Positions 14,701-29,015 of a stretch of DNA of 64,000 nt are shown here, piece by piece. Source of the stretch: Bugula neritina (Eukaryota; Bryozoa; Gymnolaemata; Cheilostomatida; Bugulidae); NCBI GenBank assembly GCA_964035545.1, contig OZ037768.1:13206175-13270174 (forward strand). The letters run 5' to 3'. The notes beneath the pieces were generated by a model. That model saw only the letters and a list, made by a program, of their open reading frames with translations. It did no database searches and was not told where the DNA came from. How positions within the stretch are numbered: the first letter of the stretch is position 1; each line of letters opens with the position of its first letter. A program made the translations under genes and the position numbers.

Positions 14701-17700
14701 TCAGTATACATCACAGCTACACTAATGGTACATCACAGCTACACTAATAGCACATCACAGCTACACTAATAGTATATCACAGCTACACTGATAGCACATC
14801 ACAGCTACACTAATAGTACATCACAGCTACACTAATAGTATATCACAGCTACACTAATAGTATATCACAGCTACACTGATAGCACATCACAGCTACACTA
14901 ATAGTACATCACAGCTACACTAATAGTATATCACAGCTACACTAATAGTACATCACAGCTACACTAATAGCACATCACAGCTACACTAATAGTATATCAC
15001 AGCTACACTGATAGCACATCACAGCTACACTAATAGTACATCACAGTTACACTAATAGTATATCACAGCTACACTAATAGTACATCACAGCTACACTAAC
15101 AGTATATCACAGCTACACTAATAGTACATCACAGCTACACTAACAGTATATCACAGCTACACTAATGGTACATCACAGCTACACTAATAGTATATCACAG
15201 CTACACTGATAGTATATCACAGCTACACTAATGGTATATCACAGCTACACTAAGAGTATATTACAGCTACACTAATAGTACATCACAGCTACACTAATAG
15301 TATATCACAGCTACATTAATAGTATATCACAGCTACACTAATAGTATATCACAGCTACACTGATAGTATATCACAGCTACACTGATAGTACATCACAGCT
15401 ACACTAACAGTATATCACAGCTACACTAAGAGTACACAATTTGCTACTAATTTCGGAAAAACTGAATGAAACTTATCTGTTGGCTGACAGCATAATTTCT
15501 AGAAAACAAATAACAAACCATCTTAACACTGAAGCTGCTGTGTTCCAGATGCCAACATAGAGAGTTGAGGAGGCTTTCAATCTGTTTAGCATCTAGCATA
15601 TTTAGCAGAGAGTTGGCATGGGAACTTAGAACTTTCCTACAAAATGTTTAAATAATGATTATATTTATGTGTAGGAATATAATATCCAGTAAGAATATAT
15701 CAGGATGCTACTCGTAATCCAGTACATCAAAAGCTATCCTAGTATAACAATGTTGAAAGCCATGCTTGGCAAACAGGTGAGCAGTTAGAAAAATATAAAC
15801 TATCATGTCTCATACAATGTTAAATTTATATGATAATATTGAGCTAATGGTGAGGGAAAAAGTTTTAATGAGAAGTGGAGAAAAACTGCTTATACAGGGA
15901 TAAATCGGTTAGTACAATGTCACACAATAATTCAGTACAGTGTCACACATTAACCTTTTCCAATGTCACACATAAACTCTAAACAATGTCACAGAATAAC
16001 TAAATACAGTGTCACACATTAACCCGATACAATGTCACATATTAAATATATACAATGTCACACATAAATTCTATACAATATCACACATTAACTCTGTACA
16101 TTGTATTGGTTTGAAGAAGCTGGAGTTGGCAGAGAAATTCAATATTCAAATCGATTTTAGTCATGCTCTGCTCCTGGAGAGGATCCTTGCTGTCCTGACA
16201 AGGGGAGATAACATGAACATCGCTCACTGCACACGTGAACTGCTTGCCCGTCTCACTACCAGAGCATAAATCTATAACACATGGAAAGAAAATTGTGAGA
16301 GAAGTTACACATATTAAGCTTTGAACTACATACTTTGAGTCGAAAAAATACAGTGCCAGCGTCCACACACTGAGCAATGTGTGCTGATTTGACAACACAG
16401 AGGATAAGGGTTCACTCTGCATTACCAAGCATGTTGGTGCTGTAAGGGTTCAAACCCCCCTGGTGGCATTGTAAATTTTCTTTGTAAGTAAGAGTTTAAT
16501 AATAATTAGTTTCCAGTCACTACATAAATTCTTTCTCAATGAGTCAAAACTCAAGTAAATTTGATACTGCATCTACATTGCAGCAAGAAAAATGTCTTCT
16601 GCATCAGCATGGGTTAAAAATATCATAAATGCTACAACAGTCACATTATGCCGTATGATATCATTAAGTTATTATCAACAGACATCTATACATAGAAAAG
16701 TAATGAATGCAAATATTATACCTGCCAATAGTGAAATAAGCCTTTCTATTAAATTAACAAAAGCCTGCTTTTCCCTTTCCTTGATGACTTCAAGTATAGT
16801 TGTGTGAACAGAAACAGTTTTCTGGTGATGTACCTTGTGTCTCTCTGATGAGTAAATACGCAGCAGCCTCGACTGCAGCCATATGGTGAAGTCTGTAAAT
16901 TATATATATGATTTATATATCTATAGTTTAAAATGCATATTATATCTAAACACTTAAAAAAATTATGTATGGGGTGTTATAAAATATGATCCTGAAAAGC
17001 CGCATTTCTTACTTCGAGATTTCTCATGCTGGAATGAGAAGATGCCGGGTATGGGTGGGGCCTCGCAATGCTCTAAGAGAGATAAGGCTATTTCAAACTC
17101 TCCTTCCGCCTTTTTGCTTGTCAGTTCTAATCATAAGAATAATACAGCATAAAATTATAATCATTACTTTCAATTTGTCATAGTGCTATGAGTAGCTTCT
17201 CATAAGAGAGTTCACACTTTACATTTTTAAAAGTCAAATATGCAACATTGCGGCATATTTATTTAATTTCCAGTTCACTCTGGTTTAGCTGAAAATAACT
17301 TATATTGCTTACTTTTAGTAAGATCTGTCAGCACATGGTTTACAAGAAATGTTAAGCAGCTTCGATGACCAGCCAAAAATATATCAATGTGTTCCCTGCA
17401 ACAGAAAGCAACAAAAATGGTTACAATATTAACAACTGATGGAAACTATAATCATTAGGTGTAAAAAGCTACAGCATGGGGGTCATACCTTTAAACGCAC
17501 TAAGTTACAGGATTGTTCATAAGCAAACTAAATCATAAAATATAAAGCAGTAAGCAACTAATCATGATAGTAGAGTTATCATCAGCACACTTACGTAATA
17601 TAATTTATTGAGTTTAAAAAATAATAGCAATGGAAAAAGCAGCAGCAACAAAACTATTCATTAATTAGTTTGGGGCATATTATTTGACCACATAAGTTTC

Positions 17701-18202
17701 AGGGTTACAAAAAACAAGTTTGCTATTAAATAAGTATAGGCCTAACATAAAGTACATTGCCAGTAGGATCACCGCAGAGAGATTAATCATTTACTTATCT
17801 GTCTTAGGAGTGATCACAACATAAGTCAATTAGTCACACTTACAAAATTCATAATAATTTAAAGTAGGTTAAAATCTGCTTTGATTATTTTACCTATACT
17901 CCGAGACCCGAGTTGCAGGCCAATAAGCAATAAAAGTACCCATTGGTCTTAGTAATATTTTCATTTTGAAATTACACTGTTAGTTGCATTTGCTTTTGCA
18001 AAAAATTAATAAATTACAGATAAGATCAAGATCAACTGTGAAAGTAGTCCACCGATGAACAGATACAACATCAATATTATAGAACTTTTATTAAAAAATA
18101 TAAACTTTAACTAACTTTAAGTTTAAGTTTAACTTACCTTGTCTCTTGATCGTATTGTCCCAAGCTTTGTATCGCATCTAGTATATTTTTTAAGAGAGCC
18201 AT
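1..18202 (-). CDS. ATR: Serine/threonine kinase ATR, 5' part (29 exons), truncated at the left edge
   Basis: ATR is the apical PI3K-like kinase of the replication-stress checkpoint, acting in the nucleus with ATRIP. Seen: 29 minus-strand exons whose phases all join, encoding about 1570 residues. Exons: 18138-18202, 17313-17395, 16722-16892, 16100-16271, 15519-15636, 14559-14680, 13903-14170, 13281-13495, 12794-12942, 12223-12467, 11523-11787, 10938-11090, 10287-10499, 9923-10065, 9396-9611, 7813-7936, 7085-7224, 6210-6406, 5718-5909, 4877-5057, 4536-4643, 3768-3980, 3355-3482, 2639-2753, 2233-2364, 1933-2077, 1423-1607, 461-562, and 152 to the edge. Diagnostic ATR matches are NMKYIFSHLVRSC, SLLRQSFQG, CLAELGAIDPG and YAAMDEPDGVAGV. 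The N-terminal half is helical repeat, exons 14-15 match the UME region, and exons 27-29 begin the FAT domain. The FAT remainder, kinase and FATC domains would lie left of the window. Start chosen as the first ATG of exon 1 (MALLKN), which precedes a perfect GTAAGT donor. Exon 4 is weakly conserved and rests on phase; a few acceptors have close alternatives. Confidence 0.95.
1703..1902. mobile_element. pogo/Tigger-like MITE, copy 1
   Basis: About 200 bp inside an ATR intron. It starts CAGTGCCC and ends GGCCACTG, so the tips are inverted repeats, and it is flanked by TA on both sides. It matches a second copy at 21444-21650 along its length. TA target duplication with CAGTG tips is typical of pogo/Tigger-type Tc1-mariner elements; the family name is inference. 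A run of 13 G lies just inside the right end. No coding capacity. Confidence 0.55.
3011..3230 (+). mobile_element. tRNA-derived SINE, copy 1
   Basis: About 220 bp in an ATR intron, antisense to the gene. The 5' part resembles a tRNA with an A box (TGGTCTAGGGG, 3022-3032) and a B box (GGTTCGAGCCC, 3067-3077), the internal RNA polymerase III promoter. A shared body follows and ends near CTTGCGTGAG plus a T run. Three other copies lie at 6458, 11852 and 24793. It is not a functional tRNA because the 3' half cannot form an acceptor stem. Confidence 0.8.
6458..6660 (+). mobile_element. tRNA-derived SINE, copy 2
   Basis: Same family as 3011-3230, in another ATR intron and again antisense. The A box has drifted (TGGTCTGGTGG) while the B box GGTTCGAACCC is good. 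The body has small deletions around the AAAACCCC segment, so this looks like an older copy. Confidence 0.75.
7950..8113 (+). repeat. 33-bp minisatellite, about 5 copies
   Basis: Five near-identical 33-bp units containing ATCAGTTTCAGTACCTAC sit in the ATR intron just upstream (in transcript order) of the exon at 7813-7936. Because 33 is divisible by three the array reads open on the plus strand as an 11-residue repeat (YQFQYLQEGIS), but it lacks coding context and abuts a transposon, so it is called non-coding. Confidence 0.85.
8161..9045. mobile_element. 885-bp TTAA-flanked MITE (piggyBac-type)
   Basis: The element lies in an ATR intron between direct TTAA copies at 8157-8160 and 9046-9049. 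Its ends are inverted repeats sharing CTGGCCACACGATCGTGAGA; the left tip has one extra base. Subterminal CGATTTCGTGTG-like motifs recur near both ends. The interior carries a long (TA)n tract and no transposase. TTAA duplication is the hallmark of piggyBac-superfamily insertion; assignment to that superfamily is inference. Confidence 0.8.
8654..8734. repeat. (TA)n microsatellite
   Basis: An uninterrupted run of about 40 TA dinucleotides inside the 885-bp MITE. Tyr-Ile ORFs across it are artefacts. Confidence 0.95.
10548..10705. mobile_element. 158-bp TA-flanked MITE, copy 1
   Basis: The tips are imperfect inverted repeats, GGAGCAGTAGTGAAGAAATT on the left and the complement of GGTGCAGTAATGGAGAAATT on the right, flanked by TA. 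It lies in an ATR intron. A second copy in opposite orientation is at 58922-59076 in PA2G4 intron 1. It is non-coding and probably a Tc1/mariner-type deletion derivative (inference). Confidence 0.65.
11852..12064 (+). mobile_element. tRNA-derived SINE, copy 3
   Basis: Same family as 3011-3230, in an ATR intron and antisense to it. The B box is damaged (GGTTATACTCC in place of GGTTCGAGCCC), so this copy is unlikely to be transcribed by RNA polymerase III. Confidence 0.75.
14705..15436. repeat. 22-bp minisatellite, about 33 copies
   Basis: A continuous tandem array with consensus CATCACAGCTACACTAATAG plus TA. Units differ at a few fixed positions (TACATC/TATATC/GCACATC, AATAG/GATAG/AACAG). It fills most of the ATR intron between the exons at 14559-14680 and 15519-15636. 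There are no spacers, so it is not a CRISPR array. Confidence 0.95.
15905..16097. repeat. Degenerate ~23-bp tandem repeat, about 8 copies
   Basis: Diverged units of the form TACAATGTCACACATTAACTC. The array runs to within a few bases of the ATR exon at 16100-16271; the donor (GTACAG read on the minus strand) lies at the array edge. Confidence 0.8.
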
Positions 18203-18670
18203 TTTTGTAACTACTATTATTATTATATTTATAAATTAATAATGATTATATAAATTATTACACTTGAATGTTAACTTAGAATTTGAATAGAATTACAGTT
18301 TGAGTTATTGTTAATCAGTTACACTTAGTTACTACTACTGCTAGTGTTGGACATTATAATAATGTTTGAAATGGTATAAAATCGTTCTCAATATTTTTTG
18401 CCAAAATTTGCGACATACTCATACTGATTGCCTGAATAATATTTTACATTTTATCCAAAATGTGTATTCAAGTTGAAAAAAGTTAAGATGACTAACCATA
18501 ATGATAATGAAACAGAAATTACTTTCGGTTTGGCTGTAGCCTGTGCTTTCAATGTAAAAACGGGGTTTTCACAAACTAGCGCGTTGAAATCTAATTACGA
18601 TATTTCAGTAAGTTAGTGTAGCTTTAGTAGCGTTCCCGCCATGTTTTAGCCAATCACATCGTTCAAATCT
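18203..18670 (-). promoter_or_regulatory. Probable ATR promoter region
   Basis: Sequence immediately upstream of the ATR start codon. It holds TTCCCGCC (18633-18640), which matches an E2F core, and an AGCCAAT box (18649-18654) sixteen bases away, about 430 bp upstream of the ATG. No TATA box is convincing. E2F plus CCAAT is common at S-phase genes; use here is inference. Confidence 0.35.
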
Positions 18671-20909
18671 GCTCAACGGCTGCATTTCAGTATAATTATT
18701 TCACTGAACTGGAAAAGACATTTCCAGTTTGGTGGTATATTCTATTAGGAGACTAGTACTACGTCGGCAGTGAACGAATTATTGTAGTTACATAGTTAAC
18801 ATCGAATTTATTTATATAATGATGCTGCAACTTTCCTAGAACACATAATTGTAGGATGATCTTGTTAATTTTCCATAACCTTTTTCAGAATGAGTTTATC
18901 AATTTGTAAATTATCTATACAACACTTGGTTTTCAAAAGAAAATTAATGGAGACAATTTGCCTAATAGCTCGTCAGCTTTTCTTTCCTACTTTTACAGAT
19001 CTACCTCAGGATGGCTAATTTTTATGCAAAGTATTTAGGGCAACTAGGTAGTCTATTATTCTACCTAAAGTCATGTCCAATGAACAACTTTCATCTAAAG
19101 CAGAGGCATTCATACTGTCAACATCTTGTGATGGGAGCATAGACATAGATTCCTTCATTCAATTAACTGAAACATTAACAGCTCTGGTCAAAATCCATGT
19201 TTTGACTATTTAGTTGTCACAAGGACCTGGGTAACAATGTTCATACATTTTTGCAGGAAAAACTCAACTCTGGCAAAGTTATAAAAAAAATCTACTTGAT
19301 AACGTGATAGATCTAAATTTTCCTTAGCTGAAGTTTTGGCTTTAATTGGTAAAATATGTTTTATTTTATTTCATGAATTCCATTACTGCAAATTATATCT
19401 GCTGAAGATTTTACACTTGACTAGCCATTTACTACAATGTATGCATTTTATGGTTGATGATAGGCTTTATTAGCTTAGCATGTTGCATTATCACTCCTAC
19501 ATAATAATATTATGACCATTAGTTCAGCAACTGCGCCACACACTATCAGTTAGTTGCAAGAGAAGACAACTTGTAGCATAGAATATAGCACTTGCTGCTT
19601 CACATGTATCAATCAGTCAGTGTGGCTAGTGATAATTAGAGTAACTGATCATCCTTACTTTTATCACAATTTGAATTATATAATATGTATATAAATGCAT
19701 ATGACATTCACATAACACAGCTACTCCTGAAAACCTCTATTAGTGCCCATCGCTAGGCACTATTTACATACAGTGCTGGTCTTGTAATCATGTTATAGTG
19801 CTGGTCTTGTAATCATGTTATAGTGCTGGTCTTGTAATCATGTTATAGTGCTGGTCTTGTAATCATGTTATAGTGCTGGTCTTGTAATCATGTTATAGTG
19901 CTGGTCTTGTAATCATGTTATAGTGCTGCTATGACAGATATAATCATAAGCAATATGTTATATTTCTATGAAATATATTATATTATATTACTAAATTACA
20001 ATATTATGCTGATGGTCTTATAATGTGTGTATGCATGCATTTTCATCTTTGGCAAGTTTGCATTATCGACATCTTTTCACATAATATTTTCAAATACTAA
20101 AATATGGTCGTGAGTGAAAGCTTGTAGTTCATTTAATGATAAAATATAGAGTAAGTATTTAAAGCTTTTTCTGTCCACATACTTCTTTTTCTTACAATAA
20201 CATGTTGCCAACTAGCAGCAAAACATTCAAGTATGGTATAATTCTAAATCATGCATACAACCTTTACATCTTTTGGTTTTGGCAAACATAAACATTCATT
20301 TTGTACCGAGCACTTACATACCAAGTGCTCTTTTTTCTTTGTTTCTCTGAGATCTAAACCAATTAGCAGTATATATAGTACATAGAAATAGTCTGAGTGA
20401 TGTACAAAGCAGAGTTTTTATGAACTTATATATTATACAACACTGCTACAGTAGAAGAAAAGTGTGTGAAGTGTGTATTATACTGTATGTAAAATCATGC
20501 AAATTATGCATTGCTATATTAGAAAATAATGTTTACCAATTTTTTGTGAAACTATGAAAGGTAATCAACAGAGTTTAATTGACAAAACTGCACTTTTTTT
20601 AGAAATGACTTGAACAAACTTTGAGTTTAGGTCAAGGTCCAAAAGTAATGAAAAATACTTCTATATTTATGAGTATGAATATTATATATTACTTTTTTAT
20701 TTAGGAAGTTTAACCCCATTATAATAAAAAACAAGCAAATCATCCAATGTAATGTCAATAATGTAATATATTCACGTATAACTATATGAATCATGTTTTG
20801 TTCTATTTCCATAATGCATTACGACTGATCCCTAAGTTTTAAGTGTACTCGTTATGTTTTATAGCCAATGCTGATGTTATTTATGTTGAATTAGCAAGGT
20901 TTAATAATT
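18671..20909. other. Intergenic, ATR upstream to chitinase A downstream
   Basis: No coding exon or gene-like splice structure was found on either strand. It contains the 25-bp tandem repeat at 19771-19926 and a perfect 8-bp hairpin with a T run at 20308-20336. Confidence 0.7.
19771..19926. repeat. 25-bp tandem repeat, 6 copies
   Basis: Six nearly perfect units of TAGTGCTGGTCTTGTAATCA plus TGTTA. Their near identity suggests a recent expansion. Confidence 0.95.
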
Positions 20910-23900
20910 TCACAGCAGACAGTCAGATATTGTTGATAGTAATGGAAACTTCCCATGTCCGCAAGACATTCCGTTGTGATCGTCAGAGGCCAGAGACCAC
21001 ATCATGCCGCCTCCCAACTTGTTAGACTTGATGTATTGACACTAAAATAGTTTTGCAAAATACATGGCGTTATGCAGTTATGAAGAGTTAATGCAGTGCA
21101 ATAGTGGTATTTTATTATACTGGAAAATACTTTTAGCCTTAGGATACTTGCCTTTTTACGATAGGAGGTGGGATCGTCATAAGACACCCAAATATCATTC
21201 GCCCAGGTATATGGAACACCTGCATTGGTGTCAACTTTGCTGTTGGTAATGTAAGCTGGGTTGGAACAAATATCTCGATACTTCAACTGTATCAAGATGA
21301 AAAATCTTATACAACTTGCAGAAGTTAAAAGCAAAGTTTTGTAAGAATTTTTTAAATGCAGTCATAAAATGCTGAGCGGTTCAAATTGTATAGGCATTTC
21401 GAGTGCTTTTAGACATAGCAGTGAGAAAAGTTGAATGGAAATACAGCGCTCTCTCTGTATCTCACAATTCTCAGTTCTCACAAAATTCTATAGGCCATGA
21501 GAAGGTCTTGGACCGAGTTTTGTGGCTTATGTGTGTATGTATAAGGACAAAATTTCCAAATTATTTTAACGATTCCATGAGTTCCGAGTTCTATTATGTC
21601 ACGAATTGAGGTTTCAGCCGGTAGCTTAATGAGATACAAAGGGAGCACTGTACTATAATACTCTAGTATGGGCAGCAGTCAAAATTTGTTCTATCAAGGT
21701 TAGTGCACATACAAAGTTATACTTGTTTGGATTCCTAATTTCATCTGCTATAAATTCTCCCCAAAACAGGGCTGCATGCTAGAAAGATAGCAGCAAGAAA
21801 AAAAACTTCTCCTAATTCTGATTAGTTATATGTAATGGTTATAATTGAAATAATCTGAATAAACATGACAAAGCTAAGCAGCTCAACTATACTTACAGTA
21901 CCAAGAGCCTCTGCTGGTGTATCTGGTGGTGGTATGATATCGCTAGCTACAATACTCCAGGTTCTCCCATAAGCTGGTAACCCAACCACTATTTGTTTTT
22001 TGGGCATGCCCAAGCGATGCCAATGGTTAACGGCAGATTCCTAAATGTAATGCTATTTGTATAAATAAAAAAAGAACAAAAGAACTGAGGAAAAAAATAC
22101 AAACAGGGTTGCATGCTATAACAATCTGTATAAACTGAAATATATAAAGCAGTAACTTAAAGTAGGTAGTCTGCGGTTGTGAGGATATCCTATCAAAAGT
22201 ATAAAGTAAAACATTTTCGACATTGTCTTTCAAAACTGATACATAATGTTACATGATATGTAATGTAATACATACAACGCAATAGTAGGAATTTTTAAGA
22301 GGTGCGTTATGACTGGTCCCTTTGCCGTGCAGGTCATAGGTCATCAAATTGATAAAATCTAGTGACCTAAAGAGATTCAGCTTGATGTATTATTTATAAT
22401 TAAACAGTATTATAGCTTATTGAAAAATAATTGTTTAATTCTTATTAGTTTAGCTGTCAATACAACAGAGAAATACGTTTAAAGTGAACAACAAACGTAC
22501 ATACAACAGTTTACTTCCAGCTCCATTCTTTATTAGCCTAAATACCTTATTTAAAACTATTTTCTGAAATCACATTAACTACATTGTTTTGTTTTTAAAT
22601 GACAAATCCTATTATATTTGCAAGGTATATAAAAATTAGGTTATTCAAATTTAGGCAATCATTTTAAGTTTTATTTTGTTTTAAAACACAATTTCTTCTT
22701 TTTTGCTGGCTTTTCTTTTCAGTAATTTCTTTATTGTGGCTAAAAAACTTGATTCAAAGCTGTAATAATGAAGTTTTGAACAGCTATACTGTAACTAGGA
22801 ATATGAAGGATTATTTTGGCAAGTAGCTTTATTTTGTAACTCACTCTTTTAGACTTGGCACATCATATGCACTGTTAATGGTTTCTGTATAAGCTGACAC
22901 AGCTGATGTCAGCAACAGCCTCTTCATTCTCCATATATCAGCATCAATATCAAATGCCTCTCTCAAGTCCTGTGATATATTCATACCAGTTTCCCTTATT
23001 GACAAAAAATCTATGTGTATGCATTAGTATTCCTTCAAGCCTAAATATGCTCTGTACTATCTGCATATGACAATAAAAATTATTGTATATATTTGCGGCA
23101 CTACATGAAAATGATATAAATTTATTTGAAGAAGTTATAATTTTAAAAAATAGAGTTTTAATATGAATTTGGTGGCTAATCTACATAATTGTATATATGA
23201 TAACGTTGTTTACTTGCCCTTAACAGTTGAGCAAATAATTGCTTATCTTCAGATGCAGGGTATTCCCAGTCCAAATCTATGCCATCAAAATCATATTTCC
23301 GCAAATATTGAATAATATAATACATGAACTCTTGTTTCTTTTTGTGGGAAGATGCCTGTTAATAACTAACAAAGTATAATATCCTCAGTTTCATTAACTC
23401 TTATGAAAATATTGGGTGAAATGTTTTAAATCCTAGTATGAATTTTTTTGCTAAAAAGTATTTTTTACTAAAAATGAGTCATTTTTAATTTGGTATACTT
23501 ATTGCTATGCATGAAAGTGTTACAGTACTTGCAATAAGTTTCTAGGGAAACATTACAAAACATTTGAAAACCATGTAAGTGATGCTTGCTAGTAGTGCAG
23601 CACACATGGCCCACAGAGTAGATATCATTAACTTTTATGTATGTTAGAGATTCTACCATTTTGGGAAATTTAAGGTCGCCATCTCTCCCGCCATCAACAC
23701 CCAGCAAAATCTTCAGTCTGGGATTTGATTTTCTTAGTTTCATCATGTCAGCGTACGCCTCTGTAGAAAGTATCACAAGGCACAAAGCATTACAGAGGTG
23801 TAATGTATTTTTTAAGCACACCAACATTTGCAAATATTTCACACTGAGATGTAAAGGCTAACAATACTTTTGAAATGATTATATTGGAAGTAGCTTAAGC

Positions 23901-25253
23901 CAATATTTTTATCAAACATAATGTGATGGTTTCTGTACTGGACCTAATTTAGGTCTAAATTTACTGCGGAAATAATGATAACAAAGATAGTGAAGGGAGC
24001 ATCCTTTTGAGAACTTTGCTGTTAATAGCTCAAACAATAAAACTTTTAAAATATAGTTTATAAAAATAGTATACCCTCATCAACAGGCTCTGCGATCTTC
24101 AGCAAGCCATCATCAGTTAGTATGTCGACAAATGCATAAATGACATGAGTACACAATTTCGCTGGGATTTCATTGGCTACCATTTTATTGACTCCAGTTC
24201 TATCTTTAGCCCAGCTATCAAAATAACACACCATGTGATAACCACTGGCAGCCTGCAATTAGAGATTATTTTGGCAAAACTTTAGTATTATGTATAATAC
24301 TGCTTTATTGCATAACAGAAAATTATGCATGTACCATGTAATATTATGATAATAGGAACTATATTAGATATGTGTAGCCTTTTATTTTTGTTTTGGAAGA
24401 CTGAAAAGCAAGCAAATATGCAATAGCTCTGCCTTTTCTAAAAGCAGTTTGTAAGCTATAAAATACAGTAAGGACTATTTATTGTACTAAACTTAATGTC
24501 TCCTAAATGAAAGGATGCATGTGTAGAAATCCATCTAAGCATTGTGTCAGACTTTATACCTCAACTTCGCAGTTTTTTAAGCACTCTGGCTTGAATTCAC
24601 ACACTAAATAATAATATGATGTAAATAGACAAACCTTATCAACTCAGAGTTGAAATACCTTCACAATTAGTATATGAAAAACTATGGTTTGGCATTTGAT
24701 TTGTATTGGTGCATAGTTTTTGAGAAATCGAGGTTCGTGAAATGGCTCTGGTTAGCATATAGGTTTAACAAGCACAGTTAATATCTAGGGAATGGAGCAG
24801 CCGTGGTCTAGGGGTTAAAGCGTTTGCTTTGTGGACACGAAGTCATGAGTTCGAACCCCGACAAAGGCCATTGGTGATGTTAGGAAGAGCATCCAGTCAT
24901 AATTGCTCCTGTGCCTTATCTAAACAAGTCCTTAGCCCGTTCTAACAAAAACCCTTTCTATCAGGGGTTTCTCACAGGGATAGTGACTATAAACTTGCGT
25001 GAGTTAACATCTAAGGAATCAGCCAATTTCTTTATATTATAGTTGAAACTGTAACTCTACTGTTAGTTACAGTAAAATTAAATTTTCAAACTTTAATCCT
25101 AGAAACTATTTATAAACTATGTATCAGAATAAAGCTTGCCAGCTATCTAAACAGGACGGAGCGGAGATAGGTGAGGATATCAGAATAGAGTTCGTTACTC
25201 ACCTGTGCATGTATCAAAGTCATTAATAAAATGCTCACACTCAATTTAACCAT
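20910..25253 (-). CDS. Chitinase A: GH18 protein without chitin-binding domain, altered cleft
   Basis: Secreted glycoside hydrolase family 18 protein of 365 residues in nine exons: 25203-25253, 24075-24252, 23657-23760, 23218-23355, 22845-22969, 22276-22366, 21897-22040, 21152-21286, 20910-21041. All phases join. Residues 1-17 are a signal peptide ending HAQ. The catalytic motif DGIDLDWE is intact, with acid/base Glu142. Two conserved cleft segments have changed: the usual GVGGW is GVDGG (Asp99, Gly101, losing the Trp), and HGTWE has become HGKGT with three residues deleted. The distal Trp in GGGMMWSLASDDH is kept. The protein stops right after the GH18 domain at DCLL. The donors of exons 4 and 8 are GC (AGG|GCAAGT and AAG|GCAAGT). 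Activity is uncertain; it may bind rather than cut chitin. The ORF is unbroken, so it is not called a pseudogene. Confidence 0.88.
21444..21650. mobile_element. pogo/Tigger-like MITE, copy 2
   Basis: Tips CAGCGCTCTCTCTGTATCTC and the complement of CAGTGCTCCCTTTGTATCTC, flanked by TA. It lies in chitinase A intron 7. It is the same family as 1703-1902 with longer recognisable inverted repeats (about 20 bp). Non-coding. Confidence 0.6.
24793..25005 (+). mobile_element. tRNA-derived SINE, copy 4
   Basis: Same family as 3011-3230, in chitinase A intron 1 and antisense to the gene. A box TGGTCTAGGGG and B box GTTCGAACCCC are both intact, and it is nearly full length to CTTGCGTGAGTT. Confidence 0.8.

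Positions 25254-29015
<3,762 letters not shown>

Noticed and set aside
14705-15436. Possible CRISPR-like array
   Set aside because: The units are directly adjacent with no unique spacers, inside an intron of an animal gene.
16009-16269. Plus-strand ORF reading LELAEKFNIQIDF to LLARLTTRA
   Set aside because: It is antisense to a 172-nt ATR exon whose incoming and outgoing phases fit the neighbouring exons exactly; the plus-strand frame has no such support.
23214-23355. Apparent frameshift in chitinase A between exons 4 and 5
   Set aside because: Using a GC donor (AGG|GCAAGT, exon start 23218) restores phase, so the gene is intact.
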